Assembly (NCBI RefSeq): GCF_028890115.1
Contig: NZ_JARCJD010000008.1
Coordinates: 62,001-126,000, forward strand
Reading direction: 5' to 3'
DNA length: 64,000 bases
Origin: Phaeobacter sp. QD34_24
Lineage (GTDB): Bacteria > Pseudomonadota > Alphaproteobacteria > Rhodobacterales > Rhodobacteraceae
This document shows, one piece after another, positions 19,262-27,951 of the stretch. A program made the position numbers and the translations under genes. Below the pieces are notes generated by a model. It was not told the origin of the DNA, did no database searches, and was given only the letters and a program-made list of their open reading frames with translations. Position 1 is the stretch's first letter. Each line of letters starts with the position of its first letter.

Positions 19262-19566
19262 GACTGCCTGAAAATTGACCTCAACCCAAAAAGATCGCCC
19301 GCTTTTTCAGCAATCGAGGATTCCGCCCCCCGGGATCGGTGCAAGGGTTTGCCAACCTTGCCGCGCTGCAGAAACCTGACTGCGGGCCGTGTGACCTCAT
19401 CTGAGTGAGAGCAAGCGCGGGCCTTGGGAGTGTGGCGGCCACACGAATTGGACCTCGATCAGACCGCCACACGTTTTGCAACAACAGTTGCAGGGCTGAC
19501 CTAGTACCGCCGCTCTTGGCTGACAAGAGAAGAGACGGAACAGGAATGCCCTGCTTGGAGGGAATA
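19262..19566. promoter_or_regulatory. Divergent control region between urease and urea-transport operons
   Basis: This stretch of about 300 bases has no gene and should hold both promoters. It contains the palindrome GTGTGGCGGCCACAC (19430-19444), with a second GCCACACG copy about 32 bases later (19467-19474). It also contains TGCAACAACAGTTGCA (19477-19492), whose outer TGCA half-sites resemble an NtrC site. The last lies about 75 bases upstream of the urtA start. Nitrogen control through NtrC is plausible for urea genes but is inferred from the pattern alone. Confidence 0.5.
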
Positions 19567-20847
19567 ATGAGCTTTTTCAAGAAAACCGCTGCCAGCGTGC
19601 TGGCCCTGGGCCTGACTGCCGGTGCCGGTCTTGCTGCCGATTGCACCATCAAGGTGGGTGTTCTGCACTCGCTGTCGGGCACCATGGCGATTTCCGAAAC
19701 CACGCTGAAGGACACCATGCTGATGCTGGTGGCCGATCAGAACGAAAAGGGCGGCCTGCTGGGCTGCGAGCTGGAAGCGGTCGTGGTCGACCCGGCTTCC
19801 GACTGGCCGCTGTTTGCCGAAAAGGCGCGCGAGCTGCTGACCGTGCATGAAGTCGACGTGATCTTCGGCAACTGGACCTCCGTCAGCCGCAAATCCGTGC
19901 TGCCCGTCATCGAAGAGCTGAACGGCCTTCTGTTCTACCCCGTCCAGTATGAGGGCGAGGAAAGCTCCAAGAACGTCTTCTACACCGGTGCCGCGCCCAA
20001 CCAGCAGGCGATCCCCGCGACGGATTACTTCCTTGAGGAACTGGGCGTCGAGAAATTCGCGCTGCTGGGCACCGACTATGTCTATCCGCGCACGACCAAC
20101 AACATCCTGGAAAGCTATCTCAAGGGCAAAGGCATCGCCGAAAGCGATATCTTCGTGAACTACACGCCCTTTGGTCATTCCGACTGGTCCAAGATCGTTG
20201 CCGACGTGGTGGCGCTGGGCGCGGATGGCAAGAAGGTCGGCGTGATCTCCACCATCAACGGCGACGCCAACATCGGCTTCTACAAGGAACTGGCGGCGGC
20301 AGGTATCTCCGCCGATGACATCCCGGTCGTGGCCTTCTCGGTCGGCGAAGAGGAACTGTCGGGTCTGGATACGTCGAACTTGGTTGGCCACCTGGCGGCC
20401 TGGAACTACTTCCAGTCGGCTGACACCGAAGCCAACGAGGCCTTCGTTGCCAAGTGGAAAGAGGTCATGGGCGAAGAGCGTGTGACCAATGACCCGATGG
20501 AAGCGCATTACATCGGCTTCAACATGTGGGCCAATGCGGTGACCGCCGCCGGTACGGCTGACGTGGATGCGGTGCGTAGCGCCATGTACGGTCAGGAGTT
20601 CCCGAACCTCACCGGTGGCACCGCCGTGATGCTGCCGAACCACCACCTGGCCAAGCCGGTGCTGATCGGCGAGATCCAGGAAGACGGCCAGTTCGACATC
20701 ATCTCCGCAACCGAGCCGGTGCCGGGCGATGCATGGACCGACTTCCTGCCGGAATCGGCGGTTCTGATGTCCGACTGGAAGGATCTGGGCTGCGGTATGT
20801 ACAACACCGAGACCAAGACCTGCGTGCAGACGCTTTCGAACTACTGA
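19567..20847 (+). CDS. urtA: Urea ABC transporter substrate-binding protein
   Basis: A 426-residue periplasmic binding protein of the branched-chain-amino-acid-like type. A signal peptide (MSFFKKTAASVLALGLTAGAGLA) precedes the mature sequence, which begins CTIKVGVLHSLSGTMAISET, the UrtA hallmark. Further family segments are VFGNWTSVSRKSVLPV-like (residues about 95-110), LLFYPVQYEGEESS and AHYIGFNMWANAV. GGAGGG precedes the ATG. It is followed by urtBCDE and divergent from the urease genes. Confidence 0.95.
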   Translation: MSFFKKTAASVLALGLTAGAGLAADCTIKVGVLHSLSGTMAISETTLKDTMLMLVADQNEKGGLLGCELEAVVVDPASDWPLFAEKARELLTVHEVDVIFGNWTSVSRKSVLPVIEELNGLLFYPVQYEGEESSKNVFYTGAAPNQQAIPATDYFLEELGVEKFALLGTDYVYPRTTNNILESYLKGKGIAESDIFVNYTPFGHSDWSKIVADVVALGADGKKVGVISTINGDANIGFYKELAAAGISADDIPVVAFSVGEEELSGLDTSNLVGHLAAWNYFQSADTEANEAFVAKWKEVMGEERVTNDPMEAHYIGFNMWANAVTAAGTADVDAVRSAMYGQEFPNLTGGTAVMLPNHHLAKPVLIGEIQEDGQFDIISATEPVPGDAWTDFLPESAVLMSDWKDLGCGMYNTETKTCVQTLSNY

Positions 20848-20900
20848 TCTTCTGAACCGAGAAGACCAAGGTCGCGGCGGGGGCTTTCATAGCCTCCGCC
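20848..20900 (+). terminator. Hairpin pair after urtA (partial terminator or mRNA-stabilising element)
   Basis: Immediately after the urtA stop, TCTTCT and AGAAGA form a 6-base stem (20848-20865). It is followed by a 10-base GC-rich stem with one G-U pair (20876-20885 and 20891-20900) around TTCAT. No U-tract follows, so full termination is unlikely. A stem at this place is a known way to keep binding-protein mRNA more abundant than permease mRNA. Confidence 0.5.
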
Positions 20901-20973
20901 CCGGCTGACGCCCTCGACCGGACGCCGGAGCGGAGTCTTTGGGGGCATCACTTTCAGGGCGGATCTCAACGAC

Positions 20974-22938
20974 ATGAAACGACTATTCCTTGCCTGCCTC
21001 GCGCTGATCTGCGCGTGCCAGGTCAGCCTTGCCCAGACCCCGGCGGGCAGCGGCCCCCTGCAGCAGCTCTTGCAGGACAACCGCGCGCTGATCGAGAAAA
21101 GCTCGCGCAAGACCATCGGGCCGGTGATCGACAGTATCGCCTCCAGCGGTCTGCCGCAGGCGCGGAGCTTCCTGGAGGCCTGGCAGGCCAAGGAGATCTG
21201 GCAACGCAAGGAGGACGGTCTGTTCTTCATCGGCGCGGAAGTTGCCAAACGCAGCTATGCCCTCAGCGACCCGGACGATGGCGCCGTGGTCGGAGATTAT
21301 GACAAGGGTGATCTGAAACAGCTGAAACCCAATAGCGGCGTGCGGGCGATGATCGCCACCGCGCTGGTGCAGTTCCAGCTGAGTGATCCGGATCCCGCCA
21401 CCCGGGCCGAGGCCCTGCTGGCCATTGAACGTGCACCCGGTGCCGAACTGCTGGCACCTCTGCGTGCCTCGATCGACGGCGAGAAAGACCCGGCGCTGAA
21501 GGCCCGCAAGACGCGGCTCGCCCTGCTGTTGACCATCGCCTATGGCGCGGATGAGGCAAAGCGGATCGCCGCCATCGAAGGTCTGTCCGGGGACCTCAGC
21601 GTCGATGTGCGCGCGGCGCTCAATCCGCTGGTGGCCGTCACCGTAGAGCTGGCCAAGGAAGTGCCACAGGGCCGCAATATCGCCCGCACCCTGACCCCCG
21701 GCGAAGAGGGCCTGTCCCGCAATGATGCCTATGACATGCTGGTTGCTGCAGGTCATGTGCCCAAACGCACCACCCCGGATGCGCTGCGTCAGGCCCTTGC
21801 AGCAAATATCGAGGGCGGCCGGGTGGCAGGTGTTCCGGTGGCGCAGCTTTCCAACGAACTGGTCCGGGAGAAGGTATACGAGGGCCTTGCCTCGGACGGA
21901 AAGGTGCCGCCTTTCGTGGGTGAGGATGCCATCACCATTGCCCTGAACCGCTATGTATTCTTCGAAACCTACGCCGAGCCATCTGGTGCCGTGACCGATG
22001 CCGCGCGGCAGGCGCTGGAGCGTATCGGCACCAAGGTTGCACTCAACCAGGCGGTGGATCTGGGTCTGGATGCTATCTCGCTCGCCTCGATCTATTTCCT
22101 GGCGGCGATCGGCCTTGCCATCACCTTCGGCCTGATGGGGGTCATCAACATGGCCCATGGCGAGTTCATCATGATGGGCGCCTACACAGGCTACGTGGTG
22201 CAGCAGGTGATCCCGAACCACACGGTGTCGATCCTTGTCGCCATTCCACTGGCCTTTGGCGTCACATTCGCGGCTGGTGTCGCGATGGAGCGGCTGGTGA
22301 TCCGGCATCTCTACAACCGCCCGCTGGAGACCCTCTTGGCGACCTTCGGGATCTCCATCGCGCTACAGCAGCTCGCGAAGAACATCTTCGGAACGCAGGC
22401 GCGCCCGCTGACGGCGCCGGGCTGGCTGGATGGCGCCTGGGTGATCAACGATGTGGTCTCGATCAGCTATATCCGGATCGCGATTTTCGTGCTGGCGCTG
22501 ATCTTCCTGGCGCTGTTCCTCTTCATCATGCGGCGCACGCGGCTGGGGCTTGAGACCCGCGCGGTGACGCAGAACCCGCGCATGGCGTCCTCCATGGGGA
22601 TCAATCCGGGGCGGGTGAACATGCTGACCTTTGGTCTGGGATCGGGCATTGCCGGGATCGCGGGCGTTGCCATCGGTCTCTTCGCCAAAGTCACCTCGGA
22701 GCTGGGGCAAGACTATATCGTGCAAAGCTTCATGACCGTGGTTGTGGGCGGTGTCGGCAATATCTTCGGCACCCTTGCCGGTGCGGCGATGATCGGCTCC
22801 CTGCAAAAGGGGATCGAATGGCTGAACCCGTCCAACACGCTGGCGGCGCAGACCTATATGATCATCTTCATCATCATCTTCATTCAGTTCCGCCCCAGAG
22901 GGATCATCGCCCTCAAGGGCCGTGCGGCGGGGGATTGA
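20974..22938 (+). CDS. urtB: Urea ABC transporter permease UrtB
   Basis: A 654-residue inner-membrane permease. It begins with a signal-like segment (MKRLFLACLALICACQVSLA). An alpha-helical periplasmic region of about 330 residues follows, with HEAT-like repeats such as DPATRAEALLAIERAPGAELLAPLRASI. From about residue 375 come the LivH-type membrane segments, with LAITFGLMGVINMAHGEFIMMGAYTG and VVVGGVGNIFGTLAGAAMIGSL. The membrane domain alone would be about 290 residues; the long N-terminal part is characteristic of many UrtB proteins and of unclear function. The ATG at 20974 is preceded by weak ribosome-site sequence. Confidence 0.93.
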   Translation: MKRLFLACLALICACQVSLAQTPAGSGPLQQLLQDNRALIEKSSRKTIGPVIDSIASSGLPQARSFLEAWQAKEIWQRKEDGLFFIGAEVAKRSYALSDPDDGAVVGDYDKGDLKQLKPNSGVRAMIATALVQFQLSDPDPATRAEALLAIERAPGAELLAPLRASIDGEKDPALKARKTRLALLLTIAYGADEAKRIAAIEGLSGDLSVDVRAALNPLVAVTVELAKEVPQGRNIARTLTPGEEGLSRNDAYDMLVAAGHVPKRTTPDALRQALAANIEGGRVAGVPVAQLSNELVREKVYEGLASDGKVPPFVGEDAITIALNRYVFFETYAEPSGAVTDAARQALERIGTKVALNQAVDLGLDAISLASIYFLAAIGLAITFGLMGVINMAHGEFIMMGAYTGYVVQQVIPNHTVSILVAIPLAFGVTFAAGVAMERLVIRHLYNRPLETLLATFGISIALQQLAKNIFGTQARPLTAPGWLDGAWVINDVVSISYIRIAIFVLALIFLALFLFIMRRTRLGLETRAVTQNPRMASSMGINPGRVNMLTFGLGSGIAGIAGVAIGLFAKVTSELGQDYIVQSFMTVVVGGVGNIFGTLAGAAMIGSLQKGIEWLNPSNTLAAQTYMIIFIIIFIQFRPRGIIALKGRAAGD

Positions 22939-22941
22939 TCC

Positions 22942-24108
22942 ATGCGACAGTCATTCATTGCAAAGAACCCATCGGTTCTGGTCTTCCTTTCGATCCTCGC
23001 GCTGTTCACCCTCTTGGTGACCGTGTTTGCCGAGGGACCGGGGGCCGGGCTGATCCCCACGAGTTTTGTGAAAACGCTGGGCAAGACCCTGTGCCTGTGC
23101 CTGATCGCCATCGCCATGGATCTGATCTGGGGCTACACCGGTATCCTGTCGCTGGGCCATTTCGCCTTCTTTGGCTTGGGCGGTTACATGATCGGCATGT
23201 GGCTGATGTATGAGCGCACCCGCCTGATCGTGAGTGACGCGCTGGCGCAGGGCGACATCCCCCCGACCGAGGCAGAGGTGGTCGATGCCATCGGCACGCA
23301 GATCTTCGGCGTGGTGGGCAGCAGCGAATTCCCGGTGGTTTGGATGTTTGCCGACAGTCTGGTGCTGCAGCTGATGCTGGTGGTGCTGGTGCCGGGCGTT
23401 CTGGCGGCCATCTTTGGCTGGCTGGCCTTCCGCAGCCGGGTGACGGGCGTGTATCTCTCGATCCTGACGCAGGCGATGACACTGGCGCTGGCGCTTTACC
23501 TGTTCCAGAACGATTCCGGCCTGCGCGGCAACAACGGTCTGTCGGGCCTGCAGAACCTGCCGGGGGTGGAGGCGCCGCAGTCCGAGGTTTCCATGTGGTT
23601 CTTCTGGGCCTCGGCGCTGGCCTTGGGCCTTGGCTATATGCTGGCGGCCTGGGTGGTTTCGGGCAAGTTCGGCTCGGTCATCCGCGGCATCCGCGACAAC
23701 GAGGCCCGCGTGCGTTTCCTTGGCTACCCGGTCGAGACCTTCAAGCTCGCGGTCTTCACCCTCACCGCCTGTATCGCCGCCATCGCGGGCGCGCTCTATT
23801 ATCCGCAGGCGGGCATCATCAACCCGGCCGAAATGGCGCCGGTCGCCTCGATCTATCTGGCGGTCTGGGTCGCCATTGGCGGGCGCGGGCGGCTTTACGG
23901 CGCGGTGATCGGCGCGGCCTTTGTCTCGCTGGTCTCCACCTGGTTCACCGGCGGGCAGGCGCCTGACATTCCCTTGGGGTTCTACACCATCAAATGGGTG
24001 GACTGGTGGCAGGTGATCCTGGGTCTGTCCTTCGTCCTGGTGACGCTCTTTGCGCCGAAAGGCATCGGCGGCCTCTTTGACCTCCTGCCGCGAAAGGACC
24101 GCACATGA
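22942..24108 (+). CDS. urtC: Urea ABC transporter permease UrtC
   Basis: A 388-residue LivM-type inner-membrane permease with about ten hydrophobic segments. The family signature around MDLIWGYTGILSLGHFAFFGLGGYMIG (about residues 55-82) and the EAA-like GSVIRGIRDNEARVRFLGYPVETFKL loop (about 245-270), which contacts the ATPases, are clear. It begins 3 bases after the urtB stop and its stop overlaps the urtD start by four bases. Confidence 0.95.
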   Translation: MRQSFIAKNPSVLVFLSILALFTLLVTVFAEGPGAGLIPTSFVKTLGKTLCLCLIAIAMDLIWGYTGILSLGHFAFFGLGGYMIGMWLMYERTRLIVSDALAQGDIPPTEAEVVDAIGTQIFGVVGSSEFPVVWMFADSLVLQLMLVVLVPGVLAAIFGWLAFRSRVTGVYLSILTQAMTLALALYLFQNDSGLRGNNGLSGLQNLPGVEAPQSEVSMWFFWASALALGLGYMLAAWVVSGKFGSVIRGIRDNEARVRFLGYPVETFKLAVFTLTACIAAIAGALYYPQAGIINPAEMAPVASIYLAVWVAIGGRGRLYGAVIGAAFVSLVSTWFTGGQAPDIPLGFYTIKWVDWWQVILGLSFVLVTLFAPKGIGGLFDLLPRKDRT

Positions 24109-24845
24109 GCACGCTTCTGGAAGTCTCCGGTGTCTCCGTCAGCTTTGACGGGTTCAAGGCGATCAACAACCTGTCGTTCCAGATCGCCGAGGCCGAGCTG
24201 CGCGCGGTGATTGGCCCCAATGGGGCGGGCAAGACCACCTTCATGGATATCGTCACCGGCAAGACACGGCCCGACGAGGGCCGGGTGATCTGGGGTGAGA
24301 AATCCGTGTCTCTCCTGGACATGGACGAGGCGCAGATCGCGCGGCAGGGGATCGGTCGCAAGTTCCAGAAACCCACGGTGTTCGAGGACCAGACCGTGCG
24401 CGACAACCTGATGATGGCCCTGAAAAAGGACCGCTGGGTGATTGCGGTGCTGCTGTTTCGTGCTTCAAGCGCGGATAATGCGCGGGTCGAGGAACTGGCG
24501 GCAGAGGTCGGTCTTTCGGATCAGCTTGACCGCATCGCGGGAGAGCTGTCCCACGGGCAGAAACAGTGGCTCGAGATCGGCATGCTTCTGGCGCAGGAGC
24601 CGCGGCTTTTGCTGGTCGATGAACCGGCGGCGGGCATGACGCCCGAGGAGCGCGAGCATACCACCGACCTGCTGGTCGAGGCCGCCAAGACCCGCGCGGT
24701 GGTGGTGGTTGAGCACGATATGGAGTTCGTGCGCCGTCTCAACTGCAAGGTCACGGTGCTGCACGAGGGCGCGGTGCTGGCCGAAGGCGGATTGGACCAT
24801 GTGACCTCCAATCCCGAAGTCATCGATGTTTACCTGGGGCGCTGA
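24105..24845 (+). CDS. urtD: Urea ABC transporter ATPase UrtD
   Basis: A 246-residue LivG-type ATP-binding subunit. It carries Walker A GPNGAGKTT (about residues 37-45), a Q-loop with GRKFQKPTVFEDQTV, the signature region ELSHGQKQWLEIGMLLA, Walker B LLLVDEPAAGMTPEE and the H-loop VVVEHDMEFV. UrtD and UrtE together power urea uptake through UrtBC. Confidence 0.95.
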   Translation: MSTLLEVSGVSVSFDGFKAINNLSFQIAEAELRAVIGPNGAGKTTFMDIVTGKTRPDEGRVIWGEKSVSLLDMDEAQIARQGIGRKFQKPTVFEDQTVRDNLMMALKKDRWVIAVLLFRASSADNARVEELAAEVGLSDQLDRIAGELSHGQKQWLEIGMLLAQEPRLLLVDEPAAGMTPEEREHTTDLLVEAAKTRAVVVVEHDMEFVRRLNCKVTVLHEGAVLAEGGLDHVTSNPEVIDVYLGR

Positions 24846-24848
24846 GCG

Positions 24849-25544
24849 ATGCTGGATCTGAAAGATATCACCCTCCACTATGGCCGCAGCCGGATCCTGA
24901 ACGGGATCTCCATGCAGGCGGATCTGGGCGAGGTCACCTGCGTGATGGGCTGCAACGGAGTTGGCAAGACCAGCCTGATGAAGGCGGTCACCGGCACCCA
25001 TCCACGATCGGGCGGAACCATGCAGTTCGACGGGCAGGAGATCGGCGTGGTGCCCGCGCATCAGCTGGCCCGCGCAGGCATCGCCTATGTGCCGCAGGGG
25101 CGCGATATCTTCCCGCTCTTGACGGTGAAGGAGAACCTTGAGACCGGCTTTGCCTGCCTGCCCAAGGAAGAACATTACATCCCCGATCACATCTATGATC
25201 TGTTCCCGATCCTGAAGGACTTCCTGGCCCGGCGGGGGGGCGATCTGTCCGGCGGACAGCAACAGCAGCTGGCCATCGCCCGTGCCCTGATCACCAAGCC
25301 GAAACTCTTGGTGCTGGACGAGCCGACCGAGGGCATCCAGCCCAATATCATCAAGCAGATCGGCGAGGTCATCAAACTCTTGCGCACGCAGGGTGACATG
25401 GCGATCATCCTGGTCGAACAGTTCTTCGATTTCGCCTATGAGCTGGCCGACCGTTTCGTGGTCCTGCGCCGGGGCGAGGTGGTGCTGGAGGGCCGCAAGG
25501 GCGAAGTGGAACGCGATGCGCTGCTGGAGGGCGTTTCGGTCTAA
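24849..25544 (+). CDS. urtE: Urea ABC transporter ATPase UrtE
   Basis: A 231-residue LivF-type ATP-binding subunit. Walker A is MGCNGVGKTSLMKAVTG (about residues 33-49), the signature is DLSGGQQQQLAIARALI and Walker B is LLVLDEPTEGIQPNII. The family-typical IAYVPQGRDIFPLLTVKENLE is present. It starts 3 bases after urtD and ends the urt operon. Confidence 0.95.
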   Translation: MLDLKDITLHYGRSRILNGISMQADLGEVTCVMGCNGVGKTSLMKAVTGTHPRSGGTMQFDGQEIGVVPAHQLARAGIAYVPQGRDIFPLLTVKENLETGFACLPKEEHYIPDHIYDLFPILKDFLARRGGDLSGGQQQQLAIARALITKPKLLVLDEPTEGIQPNIIKQIGEVIKLLRTQGDMAIILVEQFFDFAYELADRFVVLRRGEVVLEGRKGEVERDALLEGVSV

Positions 25545-25564
25545 CCCCGTTCAGAATAAACGCT

Positions 25565-25606
25565 ATTGGGGAAATTCCCCCTTGATCCGCTCGCCCCATT
25601 GGGGAA
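25565..25606. promoter_or_regulatory. Direct-repeat pair upstream of the DUF4178 operon
   Basis: ATTGGGGAA occurs at 25565-25573 and again at 25598-25606, with the next bases (A/C)TT also shared. The two copies are 33 bases apart, three helical turns. The first copy is part of the palindrome GGGGAAATTCCCC (25568-25580). All lie in the 71-base gap between urtE and the first DUF4178 gene, 10 bases or more before its ATG. They could be activator or repressor sites, and the palindrome may also terminate urt transcripts. Confidence 0.4.
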
Positions 25607-25615
25607 CTTGGGGCC

Positions 25616-26242
25616 ATGAGCGATTTCAACTGTCCCAATTGCGGCAGCGGCATCAGCCCTGCGATCAAGTCGATCAAGATGCTGAGCTGCCCCTCCTGCG
25701 GCACCAGCCTGTTTCTTGAGGACGAGGGTGCAAGGCTCGCTGGCGAAGCAGGCGTGATGCATGACGTGCCGATGCTCTTTGGCCTTGGCGATTGGCTACG
25801 GATCGACAATTGGAGATTCGCGGTTCTGGGCCATGCGCGGTTTTCCTACGGGCGCGGCACCTGGGACGAGTTCTTTTGCCGCCGCGAAGACGGCCCCCTG
25901 CGCTGGATCTCGGTCGATGAAGGCGACGTGGTGATCCAACAGGAACTGACGCGGGCGGACTGGCCCCGTTACGACGGAACGCTGCATCTGGGGCGGCAGA
26001 TCGAATACGATCATGAAGACTTCACCGTGATCGAAATGGACGAGGCGACCTGCGTGGCCCTGCGTGGCAGTTTCGATCATCCGCTCAGCGTCGGGGAGCG
26101 CTACAGCTTCGTGAACCTTCAGGATCGTCACGGGCGGCTGTTGTCCGGTGAGTTCCAGGGCGACTTTCGCGACTGGTACAGTGGTGTCTGGGTCGATCCC
26201 TTTGATATCCGGGTCGAAACTGCGGGCAGGGCCGCGCAATGA
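25616..26242 (+). CDS. DUF4178 domain protein with N-terminal zinc ribbon
   Basis: A 208-residue cytoplasmic-looking protein. The N-terminus has two CxxC pairs (CPNCG at residues 6-10 and CPSCG at 25-29), consistent with a zinc ribbon. The rest fits one DUF4178 beta-rich module (FGLGDWLRIDNWRFAVLGHARFSYGRGTWDEFF, residues 56-90). No membrane segment is visible. It is the first of five co-oriented genes and overlaps the next by four bases (ATGA). The biochemical function of DUF4178 is not known to me; the family recurs beside DUF350 and aminopropyltransferase genes. Confidence 0.75.
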   Translation: MSDFNCPNCGSGISPAIKSIKMLSCPSCGTSLFLEDEGARLAGEAGVMHDVPMLFGLGDWLRIDNWRFAVLGHARFSYGRGTWDEFFCRREDGPLRWISVDEGDVVIQQELTRADWPRYDGTLHLGRQIEYDHEDFTVIEMDEATCVALRGSFDHPLSVGERYSFVNLQDRHGRLLSGEFQGDFRDWYSGVWVDPFDIRVETAGRAAQ

Positions 26243-27549
26243 GCCTCAATCCCGGTCTGAAATCCGTCGATTGCACCGCCTGCGGCGCGGGGCTGGATGT
26301 TCTGGGCGGCGGACGCGTCACCGTCCATATCTGCCCCTATTGCGGCACCGAGCTGGACGCGCTCGACAGCTACCGCGCCCTGCGCCGCTTCAACGATGTG
26401 GAGCGGCCCAAGACTCCCTTTCCCATTGGCACCACAGGGCGGCTATATGGCGTGGAGTTCACCGTCATCGGTCTCCTGCAGCACCGGGAGTTTTGGCAAG
26501 GGGTGGCCTACACCTGGCTCGATCATCAGCTCTATTCCCCGACCCACGGCTATGCCTGGCTGACGATTGAAGATGGTCACCTGGTCTTTTCCCGTCGCCA
26601 TCGCGGCGGTGGCGGCTGGATGTCGGAGCGGCAGGTGGACACCTCGGAGTATCAGCCTGAGGTCAGTATCGGCGGGGAGCGGTTCCGCTACTACGAGACC
26701 TCCACCAGTACGATCACCTATGCCGAGGGCGAATTCACCTGGGCGCCGCAAAAGGACGAGCGCACCACCGAGGTGACCGCCATCTCCGATGGTGCGGGGA
26801 TGGGGTTTTCCCAGACCGGAACCGAGCGCGAGACCTACCGCATGACCTATCTCACCCCGGAAGAGGCCGAGGACGCCTTCGGAGTTGCAACCGGCCTCAT
26901 GCCACGCGGCGTGCACGCCCTGCAGCCTTTCCGGGAGGGGCCGAACCACAACTTTTTGACCATGGCGGGCATTGCCTTTGCGGTTCTGTGCCTCCTGATC
27001 GGCGGCATTCTGGCAGCGCGCCCCGGTGAGAGGGTGCTGTCGGACAAGCTGATCTCGTACGGGCAATTGCCCGTGGAAATCCCCTTTACCATCGAGACAC
27101 CGGGGCGGCTGACGCGGATCTACCTCGAAGGAGACACCCGCAACAGCTGGGCCTATTTCGCGCTGGAACTGGAGGACCCTGAAGGCGAGCCGCTGTTCGA
27201 GGCGGGGCGCACGGTGGAATACTACTTTGGCAAGGATGCAGACGGTCGTTGGACCGAGGGGAACAACCGTGCCAGTCTGAGCTTCCGACCCGAAGTCGAG
27301 GGCGAATACACGCTCGCGCTTTCACTGGAGGAAGGCGGCCATTGGCAGCCAGTCTATCCCAAGAACAACACGCCCGCCGGACCTGTGTTCCGGCAATTGA
27401 AGATGAATATCCGCAACGATCTCTCGAGCGGGCGCTGGATGGTTGTACTGGCGGTGGTCTTTGGCCTGATCGGGGGCTATCCGCTGTTCCGGAAATACTG
27501 GCACGAAAAACGCCGCTGGAGCGGCAGCGACTGGATCGATGAGGACTGA
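26239..27549 (+). CDS. Membrane-anchored DUF4178 domain protein with zinc ribbon
   Basis: A 436-residue protein related to its upstream neighbour. It has a CxxC-CxxC zinc ribbon (C12, C15, C32, C35) and then a DUF4178 module (GTTGRLYGVEFTVIGLLQHREFWQGVAYTWL, about residues 66-96). A transmembrane helix follows near residue 238-258 (FLTMAGIAFAVLCLLIGGIL). Next is a beta-rich domain of about 130 residues, probably outside the membrane, and a second helix near 398-414 (WMVVLAVVFGLIGGY). The C-terminus is short and charged (KRRWSGSDWIDED). The two helices place the zinc ribbon and the final tail in the cytoplasm. Confidence 0.75.
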   Translation: MSLNPGLKSVDCTACGAGLDVLGGGRVTVHICPYCGTELDALDSYRALRRFNDVERPKTPFPIGTTGRLYGVEFTVIGLLQHREFWQGVAYTWLDHQLYSPTHGYAWLTIEDGHLVFSRRHRGGGGWMSERQVDTSEYQPEVSIGGERFRYYETSTSTITYAEGEFTWAPQKDERTTEVTAISDGAGMGFSQTGTERETYRMTYLTPEEAEDAFGVATGLMPRGVHALQPFREGPNHNFLTMAGIAFAVLCLLIGGILAARPGERVLSDKLISYGQLPVEIPFTIETPGRLTRIYLEGDTRNSWAYFALELEDPEGEPLFEAGRTVEYYFGKDADGRWTEGNNRASLSFRPEVEGEYTLALSLEEGGHWQPVYPKNNTPAGPVFRQLKMNIRNDLSSGRWMVVLAVVFGLIGGYPLFRKYWHEKRRWSGSDWIDED

Positions 27550-27552
27550 GTG

Positions 27553-27714
27553 ATGATAACCCCGTTCCGACTTGTTTTCCTGCTGCTGGCCGGGCTTGCC
27601 GTCGCCGGAACCTCCTATGTCGCCTACATGGGATACGGCAGCGAAAGCACGGATCTTGACCGATCGGTCAGGGTGGTGGGCGCCGGGCGCGGCCTGAATG
27701 GACATGTGAAATAA
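27553..27714 (+). CDS. 53-residue membrane peptide in the DUF4178-DUF350 operon
   Basis: A short frame beginning ATGATAACC three bases after the preceding stop; a GTG directly before it (27550) is an alternative start. The product MITPFRLVFLLLAGLAVAG... has one hydrophobic segment (about residues 5-22), a YVAYMGYG stretch, then a polar tail with DLDRSVRVVGAGRGLNGHVK. It could be a small inner-membrane or secreted protein. Its spacing (3 bases upstream, 12 downstream) and its unbroken frame support it as a gene. I do not recognise a family. Confidence 0.6.
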   Translation: MITPFRLVFLLLAGLAVAGTSYVAYMGYGSESTDLDRSVRVVGAGRGLNGHVK

Positions 27715-27726
27715 CAAGAGGATCCC

Positions 27727-27951
27727 ATGGAGTACTTTGCTGCAATTCAATTGGCTGAACTGATCAGCACCGTCTTTTACACCTTTGTCGGCGTGGCGCT
27801 GATGTGGGTGGTCTGGAAGGTGCTGGATGTGATGACGCCCTTTTCCATCGTGAAGGAGATCGAGGAGGATCAGAACATGGCGCTGGCCGTGCTGATCGGC
27901 CTGTTGTTCGTCTCCATCGCCATCATCATCGCCGCCGTCATCCTGTCATGA
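27727..27951 (+). CDS. DUF350 domain membrane protein
   Basis: A 74-residue protein with two transmembrane helices (about residues 12-36 and 52-73), joined by the conserved VMTPFSIVKEIEEDQNMALAVLIG loop. This is one DUF350 (YjfL-type) unit; many homologues have two. The family is membrane-embedded and of unknown activity, commonly next to DUF4178 and polyamine-synthase-like genes. The stop overlaps the start of the aminopropyltransferase gene by four bases. Confidence 0.82.
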   Translation: MEYFAAIQLAELISTVFYTFVGVALMWVVWKVLDVMTPFSIVKEIEEDQNMALAVLIGLLFVSIAIIIAAVILS

